Counted from the first letter of the stretch, positions 1 to 9,036 are shown. The stretch: DNA of 64,000 nucleotides from Bacillus alkalisoli (GCF_002797415.1 NZ_KZ454944.1:333745-397744), one strand, 5' to 3'. Made by a program: numbers and translations. The notes: generated by a model from the letters alone, not told the origin.

Positions 1-645
1 GGAAAAACAGCGGAAGAAGTAGTGCAACTATTAACAGAGGCAGACGAACATCGTGAATTTCGTCAGTTTGGGGTAATTGATGCACAAGGTAACGCGGCGA
101 GCTATACTGGTTCAAAGTGCTATGACTGGGCAGGAGGCAAAATCGGAACGCATCATGCGGCTCAAGGCAACATCTTGGTGAGTGGAGAAACTGTTAGCGA
201 GATGGCTCAAGTTTTTGAAAAAACAGAAGGGCCTTTGGCGGAGCGACTGTTGAAGGCGTTAGCGGCTGGACAAGAGGCGGGTGGCGACAGTCGGGGGCAG
301 CAGTCGGCGTCGTTGTTAGTTGTGAAGGAGAAGGGCGGATACGGCGGGTATAATGATCGCTTTATCGACTTAAGGGTGGAGGACCATCCGCTACCGATTC
401 AAGAGTTAACGCGAATTTACCAACTGCAACAGTTGTATTTTGCACCGACTAAACAAGAGAATGTGGTGGAAATCGAGGGAGAGACGGCACAAACGTTGCA
501 AGCCGAGTTAGAAAGATTAGGATATTACAAGGGCGACTTGCAAGAGGCGTTGACGACGTATATTCATACAGAAAACTTCGAGGGGCGCGAGCAGGCGGTT
601 GGGTTGATAGATAGTGAAGTACTGGATTATATGAAGAAGCAGTGA
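1..645 (+). CDS. DUF1028 family protein, 5' end outside window
   Basis: The reading frame is open from base 1, so the N-terminus is missing; about 214 residues are visible. The DUF1028 (Ntn-hydrolase-like) pattern is clear: a RQFGVIDAQGNAASYTG strand, a QGNILVSG motif, then a GGDSRGQQSASLLVV segment followed by DLRVEDHPLPIQELTRI. The tail beyond about residue 150 matches the small peptidoglycan-binding-like extension found on many DUF1028 proteins. The catalytic activity of the family is not established; a hydrolase role is only inferred from fold similarity. It is G/T-rich in codon use, unlike the C/A-rich genes that follow. Confidence 0.85.
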   Translation, partial: GKTAEEVVQLLTEADEHREFRQFGVIDAQGNAASYTGSKCYDWAGGKIGTHHAAQGNILVSGETVSEMAQVFEKTEGPLAERLLKALAAGQEAGGDSRGQQSASLLVVKEKGGYGGYNDRFIDLRVEDHPLPIQELTRIYQLQQLYFAPTKQENVVEIEGETAQTLQAELERLGYYKGDLQEALTTYIHTENFEGREQAVGLIDSEVLDYMKKQ

Positions 646-695
646 TGCATTGAAGGGTCTGACCCCGCGGTGCACAAGCAATTGGGGGAGAGTAA

Positions 696-1424
696 ATGTC
701 ATTTGAATTAGGTTTCATTATTCTTATTTTAATTTATGGGATGATGTTGTTAGAAAAGTGGCTGAATCGCAAGCTGCCGCACTATGAAGATGTGTCAGAG
801 ACAAAAGGAACGAACCTATTATATTGGGGTGGAATTTTGATTCTTTTGGCACTATTAGCGTTGGCTTATTTTGGCGACCTATCGAACATGACCTTTGTAA
901 AGTGGGCGACGATAGCTGGTATTACGGTAATGTGGACCCTCAAAGCGGCTTTGGAGTGGAAGTATTTGGAGAGCAAGAAATATGTGAATACATTAATAGT
1001 AATGGGGCTCGGAGTGGTGCTAGTTTTTGGCGGGTTTTTCGTGTATGAGGGAAGAACGCAAACGACTTACGGGGAACTACTGAGTTCGGTAATTGGGGAT
1101 AAGGAAATTGAAGAAATTTATATTTTATCGTGGGATGTAGATGAGGAACGATACAGACATAAAAAAGTGGCGATAACAGATAAGGATATGATCAACCGGT
1201 TTTTCGAGGACTCGATTGTCAATATGGAGCTTCAGAAAAGGAACGTTCTGCCTGGAATGGAATATCGGATGATGATCAAAACGAGCGGCCGACAAATTAT
1301 TCATGTGGAGTTTTCTCCAGGGGAAAATTTAGTTCGCATTCAACATGAAAACTATGTGATCGATGGAGAGAATGAGATTTTGGAAGTATTGAACAGCATG
1401 GAGCTGGAATGGGAGAAATATTGA
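696..1424 (+). CDS. DUF4181-type membrane protein
   Basis: A 242-residue protein preceded by a GGGGGAG ribosome binding site. The N-terminal half has four hydrophobic segments (about residues 3-19, 44-58, 67-85 and 98-116), with the WLNRKL motif after the first, resembling DUF4181 membrane proteins of Bacillaceae. The C-terminal half (about 120-242) is soluble and resembles the small sensor-like domain of the gene on the opposite strand at 1970-2404 (both have a VITDKDMINRF / VRDKAVIDRI helix and a final strand and helix). Function unknown. An intrinsic terminator follows directly. Confidence 0.7.
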   Translation: MSFELGFIILILIYGMMLLEKWLNRKLPHYEDVSETKGTNLLYWGGILILLALLALAYFGDLSNMTFVKWATIAGITVMWTLKAALEWKYLESKKYVNTLIVMGLGVVLVFGGFFVYEGRTQTTYGELLSSVIGDKEIEEIYILSWDVDEERYRHKKVAITDKDMINRFFEDSIVNMELQKRNVLPGMEYRMMIKTSGRQIIHVEFSPGENLVRIQHENYVIDGENEILEVLNSMELEWEKY

Positions 1425-1431
1425 GTCGAGT

Positions 1432-1476
1432 GAGCCGAGGGTCTAGTCACACTGGCACCTCGGCTCCTTTTTTTTG
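1432..1476 (+). terminator. Rho-independent terminator
   Basis: Perfect 9-bp stem GAGCCGAGG / CCTCGGCTC (1432-1440 and 1458-1466) followed by a run of eight T. It ends the DUF4181-type gene. Confidence 0.9.
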
Positions 1477-1594
1477 TTAATCAGGTTAAAATGGCTCACT
1501 TTTTTTAAAAAATGGTCATTCTTATCATGATATAACACGTTTTGGTCATTTTATGAGGAATTCGTACATACACCTAGAGGTATATTTAGTCTTT

Positions 1595-1870
1595 TTTGAG
1601 CAATAATCGTGCGCCACGGGCCATTTTTTGTGCGGCAAAAGCCGAAAGTGGTGCACCTACTACCAATTTTTGTGCGTCTAGCAATCATATTCGTGCGCCA
1701 AACCTCGTTTTCGGTGCGCCAAGTATAAATATACCCCCAGTTCCATATACAGGTGCAATTGCACTTCAACATTCCGAACACGCTTTGTCCGGATGTGGCT
1801 ACTTTTTGTCCGCAACTCGCACAAAATTGTCTGCAACTTGCCCAATCTTGTCTGCATCTCACTCTACTAC
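1595..1870. repeat. Degenerate GTGCGCC and TGTC(T/C)GCAACT short-repeat arrays
   Basis: This gene-free stretch between two convergent genes (1425-1969) has two runs of imperfect short repeats. The first (about 1605-1735) repeats a TTTTGTGCGCCAA-like word about six times; the second (about 1785-1865) repeats a TTGTCTGCAACT-like word four times. Open frames across it on both strands are repeat-encoded and lack ribosome binding sites, so no gene is called. Confidence 0.6.
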
Positions 1871-1969
1871 CTATACATGTTACTACCACCATAACAATCA
1901 TGCCCACCCGCAACCAAACAAAAAAGCGTCAATCCCTACACCACCAGGACCAACGCCACCCGCCTAACT

Positions 1970-2404
1970 TTAATTCTCCCTCTCCAACTCCTCTTCAATC
2001 GTCCCCAAAAAGTCCGTGCCCTTTACAACCTTATACAACTGCCCACCATGTTTACTAGAATTCAACCAAAGATATTCACCGCTCTTATGTAACTCCATCC
2101 CTAGCTGCTCGCCACTATCCGAATAAATCCTTACCGCATAATCTCCAACTGGTGGAGTCCCATTTTCCCGTTTTAACTCCATACCAGACAAGTCATTTAC
2201 AATGCGATCAATAACCGCCTTATCTCGCACAGTCACGAGCGCATTATCCTCATACCGATTAATGACCATCTCGCGCATATTATCCACACTCACAACCGAA
2301 AATATCGCCTTTTGCGAAGTCACAATACTCATCTGCCCTTTCACCAAATACAAACCAACACCAACCACTAGCAAAAAAGCGCCAATCACGAAAAGCTTCT
2401 TCAT
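1970..2404 (-). CDS. Small membrane-anchored protein of unknown function
   Basis: A 144-residue protein with one N-terminal membrane helix (about residues 3-20) and a soluble domain carrying VTVRDKAVIDRIVNDL and DYAVRIYSDSG segments. The upstream GGAGG is 8 bases from the ATG at 2404 but only 2 bases from the ATG at 2410, so the MKKLF start is preferred. The soluble part resembles the C-terminal half of the protein at 696-1424, suggesting a duplicated domain. Not recognised as a named family. Confidence 0.6.
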   Translation of the reverse strand: MKKLFVIGAFLLVVGVGLYLVKGQMSIVTSQKAIFSVVSVDNMREMVINRYEDNALVTVRDKAVIDRIVNDLSGMELKRENGTPPVGDYAVRIYSDSGEQLGMELHKSGEYLWLNSSKHGGQLYKVVKGTDFLGTIEEELEREN

Positions 2405-2706
2405 CTCCATATCCTCCCAGCCCCCACAGGCATGTCTTTATTTACCAACTACTTCTCCTATTATAATATTACTCTCACAAAAAATGTAAAAATATTATAA
2501 AAATTACCTCAAACAGTTTCCCACACCAAAATAGGAAAAACCAAAAACCGCGACCTATCAACTAGTTTCGGCCTGTTAACTTTTCTCGTAGAAAAATTCA
2601 CAAAACATTTCGGTTGACGAATGGAAATGATTGTACCATAATTTAGTTCATAGAATAATCACAAAATTCCAAAAACAAGAAAGGGGGCATCCTCCCAAGG
2701 GAACAT

Positions 2707-2886
2707 ATGATACTTATCTTCATGGCCATCATCGTCGGTGCAAGTATCTTTCTTGCCATAAAAAAACAAAAACCAATATTTCTATCCGTACCAGTCTTAG
2801 CCATCATCACATACGCCATAATCGAAATAGCACTAGTTCCTGCACCATTTCTAGACACAGTCAAATTCATTTTCAGCCTGCAATAA
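2707..2886 (+). CDS. Small hydrophobic membrane protein (59 aa)
   Basis: Begins MILIFMAIIVGASIFLAIKK and ends with KFIFSLQ. It holds two predicted membrane helices (about 1-18 and 24-46) separated by a short basic loop. An AAGGGA sequence lies just upstream of the ATG. It sits 69 bases before the DUF485 gene on the same strand and may be the first gene of that operon. No family is recognised; the codon use (A/C-rich third positions) matches its neighbours, which supports it being real. Confidence 0.55.
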   Translation: MILIFMAIIVGASIFLAIKKQKPIFLSVPVLAIITYAIIEIALVPAPFLDTVKFIFSLQ

Positions 2887-2955
2887 CCGAGTGAGTTCTA
2901 TAATGTATTCATTCAATACGAAATGGATTCAACAAATTAAAAGGAGGTAAATCAT

Positions 2956-3261
2956 TTGAAAAAAATCGATAAAACAGTAGCAGACGCCTACTATCGCGAA
3001 AAAAACAAATACATCGCAGCCTACTTAATCATCTGGTTCATCGCATCATACGGAGTCGTCTTGTTCGCCGAAAGCCTACAATTCACCATCCCTGGACTAG
3101 CATTCCCATTCCACTACTACATGGGAGCCCAAGGAGCCATCCTAATCTTCATCGTCCTACTATTCGTTAACGCAAAAGTAAGCGACAAAATCGACCGAAA
3201 ATACGGCATCGACGACAAAGTAAACGAAAGCTTAAGCGCCGGCAAAACATTCGACCACTAA
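2956..3261 (+). CDS. DUF485 membrane protein, symporter partner
   Basis: A 101-residue protein starting at TTG, 7 bases after a strong AGGAGG. Two membrane helices (about residues 21-40 and 55-76) are separated by a short loop, as in DUF485/YjcH proteins. These are typically encoded just upstream of ActP-type sodium:solute symporters, as here, and are thought to act with them in uptake of acetate or similar short acids. The gene is followed by a double copy of the GGTGCCAGGCACC repeat and then the symporter. Confidence 0.85.
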   Translation: MKKIDKTVADAYYREKNKYIAAYLIIWFIASYGVVLFAESLQFTIPGLAFPFHYYMGAQGAILIFIVLLFVNAKVSDKIDRKYGIDDKVNESLSAGKTFDH

Positions 3262-3323
3262 CTTGTAACCGTATTCACACACACTTCCAAGACCTTCACA
3301 CACACTCTTTTTTTCAAAACTAA

Positions 3324-3410
3324 CAGGTGCCAGGCACCACCCGAAAAATCTTGTTTCACAAAAATGTTTCACGCAGTATGACAAAAATATGACAGGTGCC
3401 AGGCACCAAA
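3324..3410. repeat. Dispersed repeat family A (double unit)
   Basis: Two copies of the palindrome GGTGCCAGGCACC (3326-3338 and 3394-3406) enclose a conserved arm with CCCGAAAAATC and two TGTTTCAC words. It fills the DUF485-symporter gap. Confidence 0.9.
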
Positions 3411-3471
3411 CCAACTCTTTTAGGGGAAAAGAGTTTACATAGCCACACACACGCCAAAGGGGGAAAAACAC

Positions 3472-5124
3472 ATGGATTCACAGTTTCTCGTTTCACTAGC
3501 GTTAATTCTTGCAACCTTCGCACTATACATCGGAATAGCCATTTTTAATAAAGCAAAACAAACATCCGATTTCTACGTAGCTGGACGCGGCGTTCCACCA
3601 GTTTTTAACGGAATGGCAATCGGTGCCGACTGGATGAGTGCAGCTTCATTCATCGGAATGGCCGGCACGGTAATGTTACTCGGTTACGACGGACTAGCAT
3701 ACATAATGGGTTGGACAGGCGGATACTTACTATTAACGTTCCTGCTAGCCCCACAACTGCGAAAGTATGGCCGTTACACAGTGCCTGAGTTCATTGGGGA
3801 CCGATTCGACAGCCATACAGCACGTGTTATCGCAGCAGTATGTACGATTATTATCAGTTTTACATATTCCATCGCACAGCTTTCAGGCTCAGGTGTAGTT
3901 ATCGGACGCTTACTGGAAGTAGATGCGAAGGTTGGAACAATGATCGGGGTAGTGCTAATCGCTTTCTACGCAGCGTTCGGAGGGATGAAAGGGATCACGT
4001 GGACGCAAGTAGCGCAATACGTTATCTTAATCACCGCATACTTAATCCCAGTAATCTTCATGTCTCTACAACTAACAAGCAATCCATTACCATGGATTTC
4101 ATACGGACAAATCGTACAAGAGCTAGGTGAGCTAGACCGCCAGCTTGGGGTGTCGGAATATTTTGCCCCGTTCACCAATGATACAAAATGGCAGTTCATG
4201 GCGTTAATGTTCACGCTAATGGCTGGTACAGCGGGACTTCCGCACGTTATCGTTCGTTTTTACACAGTTTCCACGATGAAAGCGGCTCGTTGGTCTGGAG
4301 CTTGGGCGCTACTTTTCATCGGTTTACTTTACATTTCCGCACCAGCTTATGCAGCATTCTCACGCTTCATCTTAATGAAAAATGTAGTTGGTAATCCAAT
4401 CGATCAGCTTCCAGCATGGACGGAAACATGGATCAAAACAGACAAACTACGAATCGCCGATGCGAATGGCGATGGAATATTACAATGGAGTGAATTAATG
4501 ATTTCCAACGATATCGTCGTAATGGCAACACCGGAAATCGCCAACCTTGGTATTTTCGTTATCGGATTAATGGCAGCCGGCGCAATGGCAGCCGCACTTT
4601 CAACAGCTGGTGGACTAATGATCTCCATCTCGTCTTCGTTCGCGCACGACATTTACTACCGAGTACTAAGACCGAACGCAACAGACAAAAACCGTCTACT
4701 TGTCGGCCGTATCACAATCGTAGCGGCAACGGTTTTTGCCGGATTAATCGCACTAAACCCGCCGGGAGCAATCACACAAATCGTAGCATGGGCATTCGCC
4801 TTAGCTTCGGCTACATTCTTCCCAGCCTTACTACTCGGAGTATGGTGGAAACGTGCAAATGCAAATGGTGTTATCTCAGGGATGTTAGTAGGACTATTCG
4901 TCACCATTGGCTACTTAATTGCAGCTAAGTTCTTCGGATTCTCGGTAGCTGGAATTATCGACACAGGTGCCGGCGTCTTCGGAGCAGCATCCGCGATCAT
5001 CACAATCGTGGTCGTATCACTGATGACAAAAGCACCATCACAAAAAATCCAAGAAGAAGTCATGGACCTACGCTACCCAGAACAAATGACATACAAAGAC
5101 GGCGACGTATGGATTAACAAATAA
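3472..5124 (+). CDS. Sodium:solute symporter (SSS family, acetate-permease-like)
   Basis: A 550-residue polytopic membrane protein with about 13 hydrophobic segments. The SSS signature region is present (SDFYVAGRGVPPVFNGMAIG, then DWMSAASFIGMAG) together with GTAGLPHVIVRFYTV and ALSTAGGLMISISSSFAHD. These place it in the ActP/YwcA-like group that takes up acetate or related monocarboxylates with sodium; the precise substrate is not shown by the sequence. Residues about 330-341 form a canonical EF-hand calcium loop (DANGDGILQWSE) in a predicted extramembrane loop, which is unusual. It is preceded by GGGGG near the ATG and grouped with DUF485, DUF294 and exonuclease genes, a recurrent neighbourhood for this symporter type. 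Confidence 0.9.
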   Translation: MDSQFLVSLALILATFALYIGIAIFNKAKQTSDFYVAGRGVPPVFNGMAIGADWMSAASFIGMAGTVMLLGYDGLAYIMGWTGGYLLLTFLLAPQLRKYGRYTVPEFIGDRFDSHTARVIAAVCTIIISFTYSIAQLSGSGVVIGRLLEVDAKVGTMIGVVLIAFYAAFGGMKGITWTQVAQYVILITAYLIPVIFMSLQLTSNPLPWISYGQIVQELGELDRQLGVSEYFAPFTNDTKWQFMALMFTLMAGTAGLPHVIVRFYTVSTMKAARWSGAWALLFIGLLYISAPAYAAFSRFILMKNVVGNPIDQLPAWTETWIKTDKLRIADANGDGILQWSELMISNDIVVMATPEIANLGIFVIGLMAAGAMAAALSTAGGLMISISSSFAHDIYYRVLRPNATDKNRLLVGRITIVAATVFAGLIALNPPGAITQIVAWAFALASATFFPALLLGVWWKRANANGVISGMLVGLFVTIGYLIAAKFFGFSVAGIIDTGAGVFGAASAIITIVVVSLMTKAPSQKIQEEVMDLRYPEQMTYKDGDVWINK

Positions 5125-5127
5125 CAC

Positions 5128-5249
5128 CAGGTGCCAGGCACCACCCGAAAAATCTTGTTTCACAACCAATGTTTCACACAGTATTACAAAATTTTTACAG
5201 GTGCCAGGCACCACCCGAATTTTCTTGTTTCACAAAATGTTTCACAAGA
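5128..5249. repeat. Dispersed repeat family A (double unit)
   Basis: Two GGTGCCAGGCACC palindromes with the CCCGAAAAATC and CCCGAATTTTC variants of the arm, each ending in TGTTTCACA. It lies immediately after the symporter stop. Confidence 0.9.
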
Positions 5250-5307
5250 CAAAGAGATAACTAGCTAGAAGCTATATAGATAATAGGGGATAACAACAAT
5301 AAAAACG

Positions 5308-5340
5308 GAGGAACGCTGTGGGAGTAGCGTTCCTCTTTAT
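5308..5340 (+). terminator. Terminator or attenuator before the DUF294 gene
   Basis: Stem GAGGAACGCT / AGCGTTCCTC (5308-5317 and 5326-5335) followed by TTTAT. It sits 25 bases before the next start codon, so it may reduce read-through from the symporter. Confidence 0.7.
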
Positions 5341-5364
5341 AAATAAAAAGGAGTCTCAAAAACT

Positions 5365-7230
5365 ATGAACCATTTCATCTTCTCCAACCTCACACCAACA
5401 CACCTACAACAATTCCTCACTGAATGTAGGGAAGAGGAAATAGCGTACGGCGGCGTTATCCTACAAAGAGACACACCGCGCAACGGCCTTTACTTACTAC
5501 TTTCCGGAAAAGCCGAAATCTACATTCCAGGTGGCTTAACCGGCCACGACGAAGTACTCGACATTATAGAAGAAAACGAACTAATCGGCCTATCTCACAT
5601 TCACGAGACACTCTTTTCTCATAGTGACACGAAGCCAACACAACTTCACCTAGAAGTACGAGCGATCAACGAAGCAAAAGTATTATTCATCCCAGATCAT
5701 CTCATCCAGCAACAACTTCAACACGAAGAGGTCAAAGAAGCACTCCTAAAAGAAGTGTCTGCCCGCTTAAACGACGTCTACCATTCGCTTGCGGAACAAA
5801 TGAAACTAGCAAACAAACTTGGCGAAGAAAAACCATATATTGTGAGAGTGCAAGATATCATGACAGCCGAAGTCAAAACAACAGCTCCAACGACAACAGC
5901 AACCGAAGCTGCGAAGCTTATGAGCAACTCCAAATCAACGGCCCTATTAATAGTAGAAGAGACCAAGCTAACAGGCATCTTAACCGAGCGCGACTTCGTA
6001 AACCGCCTAATCGCAACAGGCACGAACGCCACACATACACCAGTCGAAAAAATAATGACCGTCAACCCAGTCACCATCGACCATCGTGCCTTTTATTACG
6101 AAGCACTATCCAAAATGCTCATGAACGGGATTAACCACCTTCCCGTCACAGCAGACAAAAACGAGCTAGTCGGCATCGTTACACTGGCAAACCTTTTGCA
6201 ATACAAAAAAGAAGGGCTTCTCCAAACGACCGAACGACTCAACAACTTAACGGTCCAAGACCTACCAACAATCAAAGAGCACCTTTACGCCGTCCTATCA
6301 ACACTCATGCAACAAAACGTACCCATCTACCATACACTTCACGTCATGAACACACTGTACGACCAGCTCATCGAAACGTGTGTGCGGTTGGCTCAAGAGG
6401 CGATGGGGGAGGCACCACCGTGCTCGTATGCGTTTTATACGATGGGAAGCAGCGGCCGCAAAGAACAATTTCTCTTAACAGACCAAGATCATTTTCTCAT
6501 TTATGAAAAAAATGGCCATGGTACACAACAGTATTTCGAAGCTTTCTCGCAAAAAATCGTCGACTTCCTTCAAAGCGCTGGCTACCAGAAGTGCAAAGGG
6601 CACATGATGAGTAACTACGAACAATGGCGTGGACCACTCGACCAATGGGAATCGCGGTTGAACCACTGGGTCCTGCATTCAACCCAAGAAAAATTACTGC
6701 TGGCTCAGAATTTTTTCTCATGCAGGTTTATTACGGGGGATGCTGAGTTGCATCAGTCATTTATTGCAATGGTTGAGTCTACATTTCACCGTAAAGCAAA
6801 GATCTTTTTATACCGGCTTTCCGAAAACGAGCGAAGCAACATGATTCCAGCGCTAGAACAACCGATTCGTTCGTTGTTCAGAAAACAACGAAAAGAAATA
6901 AACATTAAAAAGCATTTGCTATTTCCATATCATCATAGCTTGCAAATTTTATCGATTATGCACGGGATTGTGTACGGGACGCCGTTAGAAAAATTACAAA
7001 AGTTACACGAGCGCGGAGTTATTTCAGAGAACTTCCATAAAGATTTACAAGACTCAGCAGCGGCTGTCCTTGGGTTTTACGTACAAAAAGAGTGGAACGC
7101 CTACAAATCAGGAGACGAACTAGGCCAGCCACTCCAACTAACAAACCTAACCACCCGAGAAAAAGAACAATGGATGCTCAACGTCAACCTAATCAAACAA
7201 CTCCAAACCTACATGCTCTCATACTACTAA
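5365..7230 (+). CDS. cNMP-binding/CBS/DUF294 nucleotidyltransferase-like protein
   Basis: A 621-residue soluble protein with four visible parts: a cyclic-nucleotide-binding-like domain (about 10-140, with a RDTPRNGLYLLLSGKAEIYI strand pair), two CBS domains (about 165-290, with VQDIMTAEV and VEKIMTVNPVT), a DUF294/GlnD-like nucleotidyltransferase core (about 330-450, with GSSGRKEQFLLTDQDHFLIY) and a helical C-terminal domain. The family is thought to sense nucleotides and act on a protein or RNA partner; no substrate is established. The position after an SSS symporter and before an exonuclease is recurrent, suggesting regulation of acetate or solute uptake. An AAAAAGGAG site precedes the ATG. 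Confidence 0.9.
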   Translation: MNHFIFSNLTPTHLQQFLTECREEEIAYGGVILQRDTPRNGLYLLLSGKAEIYIPGGLTGHDEVLDIIEENELIGLSHIHETLFSHSDTKPTQLHLEVRAINEAKVLFIPDHLIQQQLQHEEVKEALLKEVSARLNDVYHSLAEQMKLANKLGEEKPYIVRVQDIMTAEVKTTAPTTTATEAAKLMSNSKSTALLIVEETKLTGILTERDFVNRLIATGTNATHTPVEKIMTVNPVTIDHRAFYYEALSKMLMNGINHLPVTADKNELVGIVTLANLLQYKKEGLLQTTERLNNLTVQDLPTIKEHLYAVLSTLMQQNVPIYHTLHVMNTLYDQLIETCVRLAQEAMGEAPPCSYAFYTMGSSGRKEQFLLTDQDHFLIYEKNGHGTQQYFEAFSQKIVDFLQSAGYQKCKGHMMSNYEQWRGPLDQWESRLNHWVLHSTQEKLLLAQNFFSCRFITGDAELHQSFIAMVESTFHRKAKIFLYRLSENERSNMIPALEQPIRSLFRKQRKEINIKKHLLFPYHHSLQILSIMHGIVYGTPLEKLQKLHERGVISENFHKDLQDSAAAVLGFYVQKEWNAYKSGDELGQPLQLTNLTTREKEQWMLNVNLIKQLQTYMLSYY

Positions 7231-7350
7231 AGGTGCCAGGCACCACCCGAAAAATCTTGTTTCACACTAAATGTTTCACACAGTATTACAACAATATTAC
7301 AGGTGCCAGGCACCACCCGAATTTTCTTGTTTCACAAAAATGTTTCACAG
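7231..7350. repeat. Dispersed repeat family A (double unit)
   Basis: Same two-unit layout as at 5128-5249, starting right after the DUF294 stop codon. It supplies a spurious upstream ATG (7271) in frame with the exonuclease. Confidence 0.9.
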
Positions 7351-7366
7351 GAAGGAGGCGGACGAA

Positions 7367-8029
7367 ATGATGTTTCTAAGAAAAACCCTACCTACTAAAC
7401 TAGTGGACGATATTCCGTTGTCCACTCCAATAGAGGAGCTAACCTTCACCGTCTTTGATACAGAAACAACTGGGTTCGACATCGCCAAAACAGATAGACT
7501 TATAGAAATCGGCGCCGTTCAAGTCAAAGGATACACTGTCCATGAACAGAAAACGTTCCAAACATACGTCAACCCATCTCGACAAATTTCTCGGGAAATA
7601 ACGCAACTGACAGAAATAACAAACGAGCACGTTTTCGATGCGCCTACCGCCCAACAAGCTATCGAGCAACTGATGAACATGGCAACAGCGGAAAATTCAA
7701 CATGCCTTGTTGGCCATTACGTCACCTTCGATTTATATGCATTTAAATACGAGCTCAAGCGCCAAAAGCTAAACTGGAAACAACCAAAAGCACTCGACAC
7801 CCTCAACTTAATAGGTTACATCGCACCTTCCTACGACATGCGAGACTTAGAAAAATACGCCAGAGAGTTCGGCACGAGAATATATCGTCGCCACTCCGCA
7901 CTCGGCGACGCCCTAACAACCGCCTACCTATTCACCGAACTACTAGAAATGTGCCGAGACCGAGGCAAAACAACATGGGGGGACTTACTACAAATCGGAA
8001 GCGTTGGGGCAGATACGATGAGTCGGTAG
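7367..8029 (+). CDS. DEDDh 3'-5' exonuclease (PolIII epsilon-like)
   Basis: A 220-residue protein. ExoI motif FDTETTGFD (about residue 26) supplies Asp and Glu, ExoII is VGHYVTFDLYAFKYEL, and ExoIII is HSALGDALTTAYLF with the His-x-Ala-x4-Asp arrangement of the DEDDh class. It probably degrades single-stranded DNA or small nucleic acids. The chosen start is preceded by GGAGG 8 bases upstream; a longer frame reaches back into the dispersed repeat and is rejected. It ends the symporter gene group; the biological link to the symporter is not known. Confidence 0.88.
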   Translation: MMFLRKTLPTKLVDDIPLSTPIEELTFTVFDTETTGFDIAKTDRLIEIGAVQVKGYTVHEQKTFQTYVNPSRQISREITQLTEITNEHVFDAPTAQQAIEQLMNMATAENSTCLVGHYVTFDLYAFKYELKRQKLNWKQPKALDTLNLIGYIAPSYDMRDLEKYAREFGTRIYRRHSALGDALTTAYLFTELLEMCRDRGKTTWGDLLQIGSVGADTMSR

Positions 8030-8113
8030 TAAATAAAAATAGAAGTGGAGTAGTTGGAAGTTTGTGGTGAAATCAACAAAAAGAAAGAATGCATGTTAAG
8101 GGGAGGGCTTATA

Positions 8114-8293
8114 ATGAAATTGTTACCTGCTTTTATTGGTTGGGTATTTATTTTGGGGATTCAAGTTATTTGGCTAATGAACGATATTTCAGCTGGTGCT
8201 CACAATCAAGAGGTAATCTATGTATTTATCATTATTACTCTAGTTGTTGGGGCTACTGGACTTAACATATACAGTAAACATTTAAAGAAATGA
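8114..8293 (+). CDS. Small membrane protein (59 aa)
   Basis: Two hydrophobic helices (about residues 4-22 and 33-51) and a basic end (KHLKK). The ATG at 8114 has GGGGAGGG 8-10 bases upstream, so the longer frame from 8054 is rejected. Function unknown; probably an integral membrane protein. Confidence 0.6.
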   Translation: MKLLPAFIGWVFILGIQVIWLMNDISAGAHNQEVIYVFIIITLVVGATGLNIYSKHLKK

Positions 8294-8302
8294 TGTAAAA
8301 AG

Positions 8303-8350
8303 AGGGACGGGGTTTGTTTCTCATTTAATGAGAAGCAAACCCCGTCCCCG
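8303..8350. repeat. Dispersed repeat family B (GGGACGGGG palindrome)
   Basis: Inverted repeat GGGACGGGGTTTG ... CAAACCCCGTCCC with an inner TTTCTCAT / ATGAGAA arm. It lies between convergent genes and could terminate both. Confidence 0.9.
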
Positions 8351-8352
8351 TT

Positions 8353-9036
8353 TTAATTCAAATCCGCATAATTAATCATCACGTTCAAATTCGAATTACG
8401 TTCCCTAATCGCATCCATTACTTCTTTGTCCTTGACGCCTTCTTTCATCAACACTTCATACTCCAACTGAATCATTGTCCCAAGATTCGTCGTCTGCACA
8501 CGATTCAATGCGTGATACGACGTATACTGCGCAAACACATCATCCAAAAGCCCATCATACTGCAAGTTTTCCGGCACCGTCACCTTCAACGTACGAGGCG
8601 ACTCCTCACGTGCCCCGTAATTAAACCAAAACAACACATAAATCAACACACAAAGCGTCAACGTAAAAATAATCGCCAGCAAGTAAAACCCTAAACCACA
8701 AGCAATCCCGGCCGCCATCGCAAAAAAGATGAACGCAATATCTTTCGGATCACTCATCGCACTTCGGAAACGAATAATCGAAAACGCCCCAACAAGCCCG
8801 AACGCCACCGCCACGTTATTCCCAATCACAATCATAATCAACGAAACAACGACACCCATAATAATGACCGTATGTACATAAGACTGCGAATAACGAGGCC
8901 CCTTATACGTCATCTTATACACCTTCGTAATAATCAAAGCCAAAATAAAACTCAAAAACACAGCCAAAAAGCCATCCACAATCGTCATTCTAGTCGTCGT
9001 ATCATGCTGCCTTAATACTTCTAGTAAGCTATCCAT
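8353..9036 (-). CDS. DUF4956 membrane protein
   Basis: A 227-residue protein with four or five membrane helices in the first 140 residues and a soluble C-terminal ferredoxin-like domain (LKVTVPENLQYDGLLDDVF onward). The block VAVAFGLVGAFSIIRFRSAM is the hallmark of DUF4956, which resembles MgtC-type transporters' neighbours. It overlaps the end of the VTC-domain gene by 16 bases and has a GAGGGAG site, so the two are translationally coupled. DUF4956, VTC and CotH genes recur together in many bacteria; a shared role in polyphosphate or cell-surface phosphorylation is inferred, not shown. Confidence 0.88.
   Translation of the reverse strand: MDSLLEVLRQHDTTTRMTIVDGFLAVFLSFILALIITKVYKMTYKGPRYSQSYVHTVIIMGVVVSLIMIVIGNNVAVAFGLVGAFSIIRFRSAMSDPKDIAFIFFAMAAGIACGLGFYLLAIIFTLTLCVLIYVLFWFNYGAREESPRTLKVTVPENLQYDGLLDDVFAQYTSYHALNRVQTTNLGTMIQLEYEVLMKEGVKDKEVMDAIRERNSNLNVMINYADLN

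Noticed and set aside
1551-2058. Open frames of 100-123 codons on both strands between 1.5 and 2.0 kb
   Set aside because: They run through short-word repeats, lack ribosome binding sites, and overlap each other in all directions.
7271-7366. Upstream start for the exonuclease gene
   Set aside because: The extra 32 codons lie in a dispersed repeat; the ATG at 7367 has a strong ribosome binding site.
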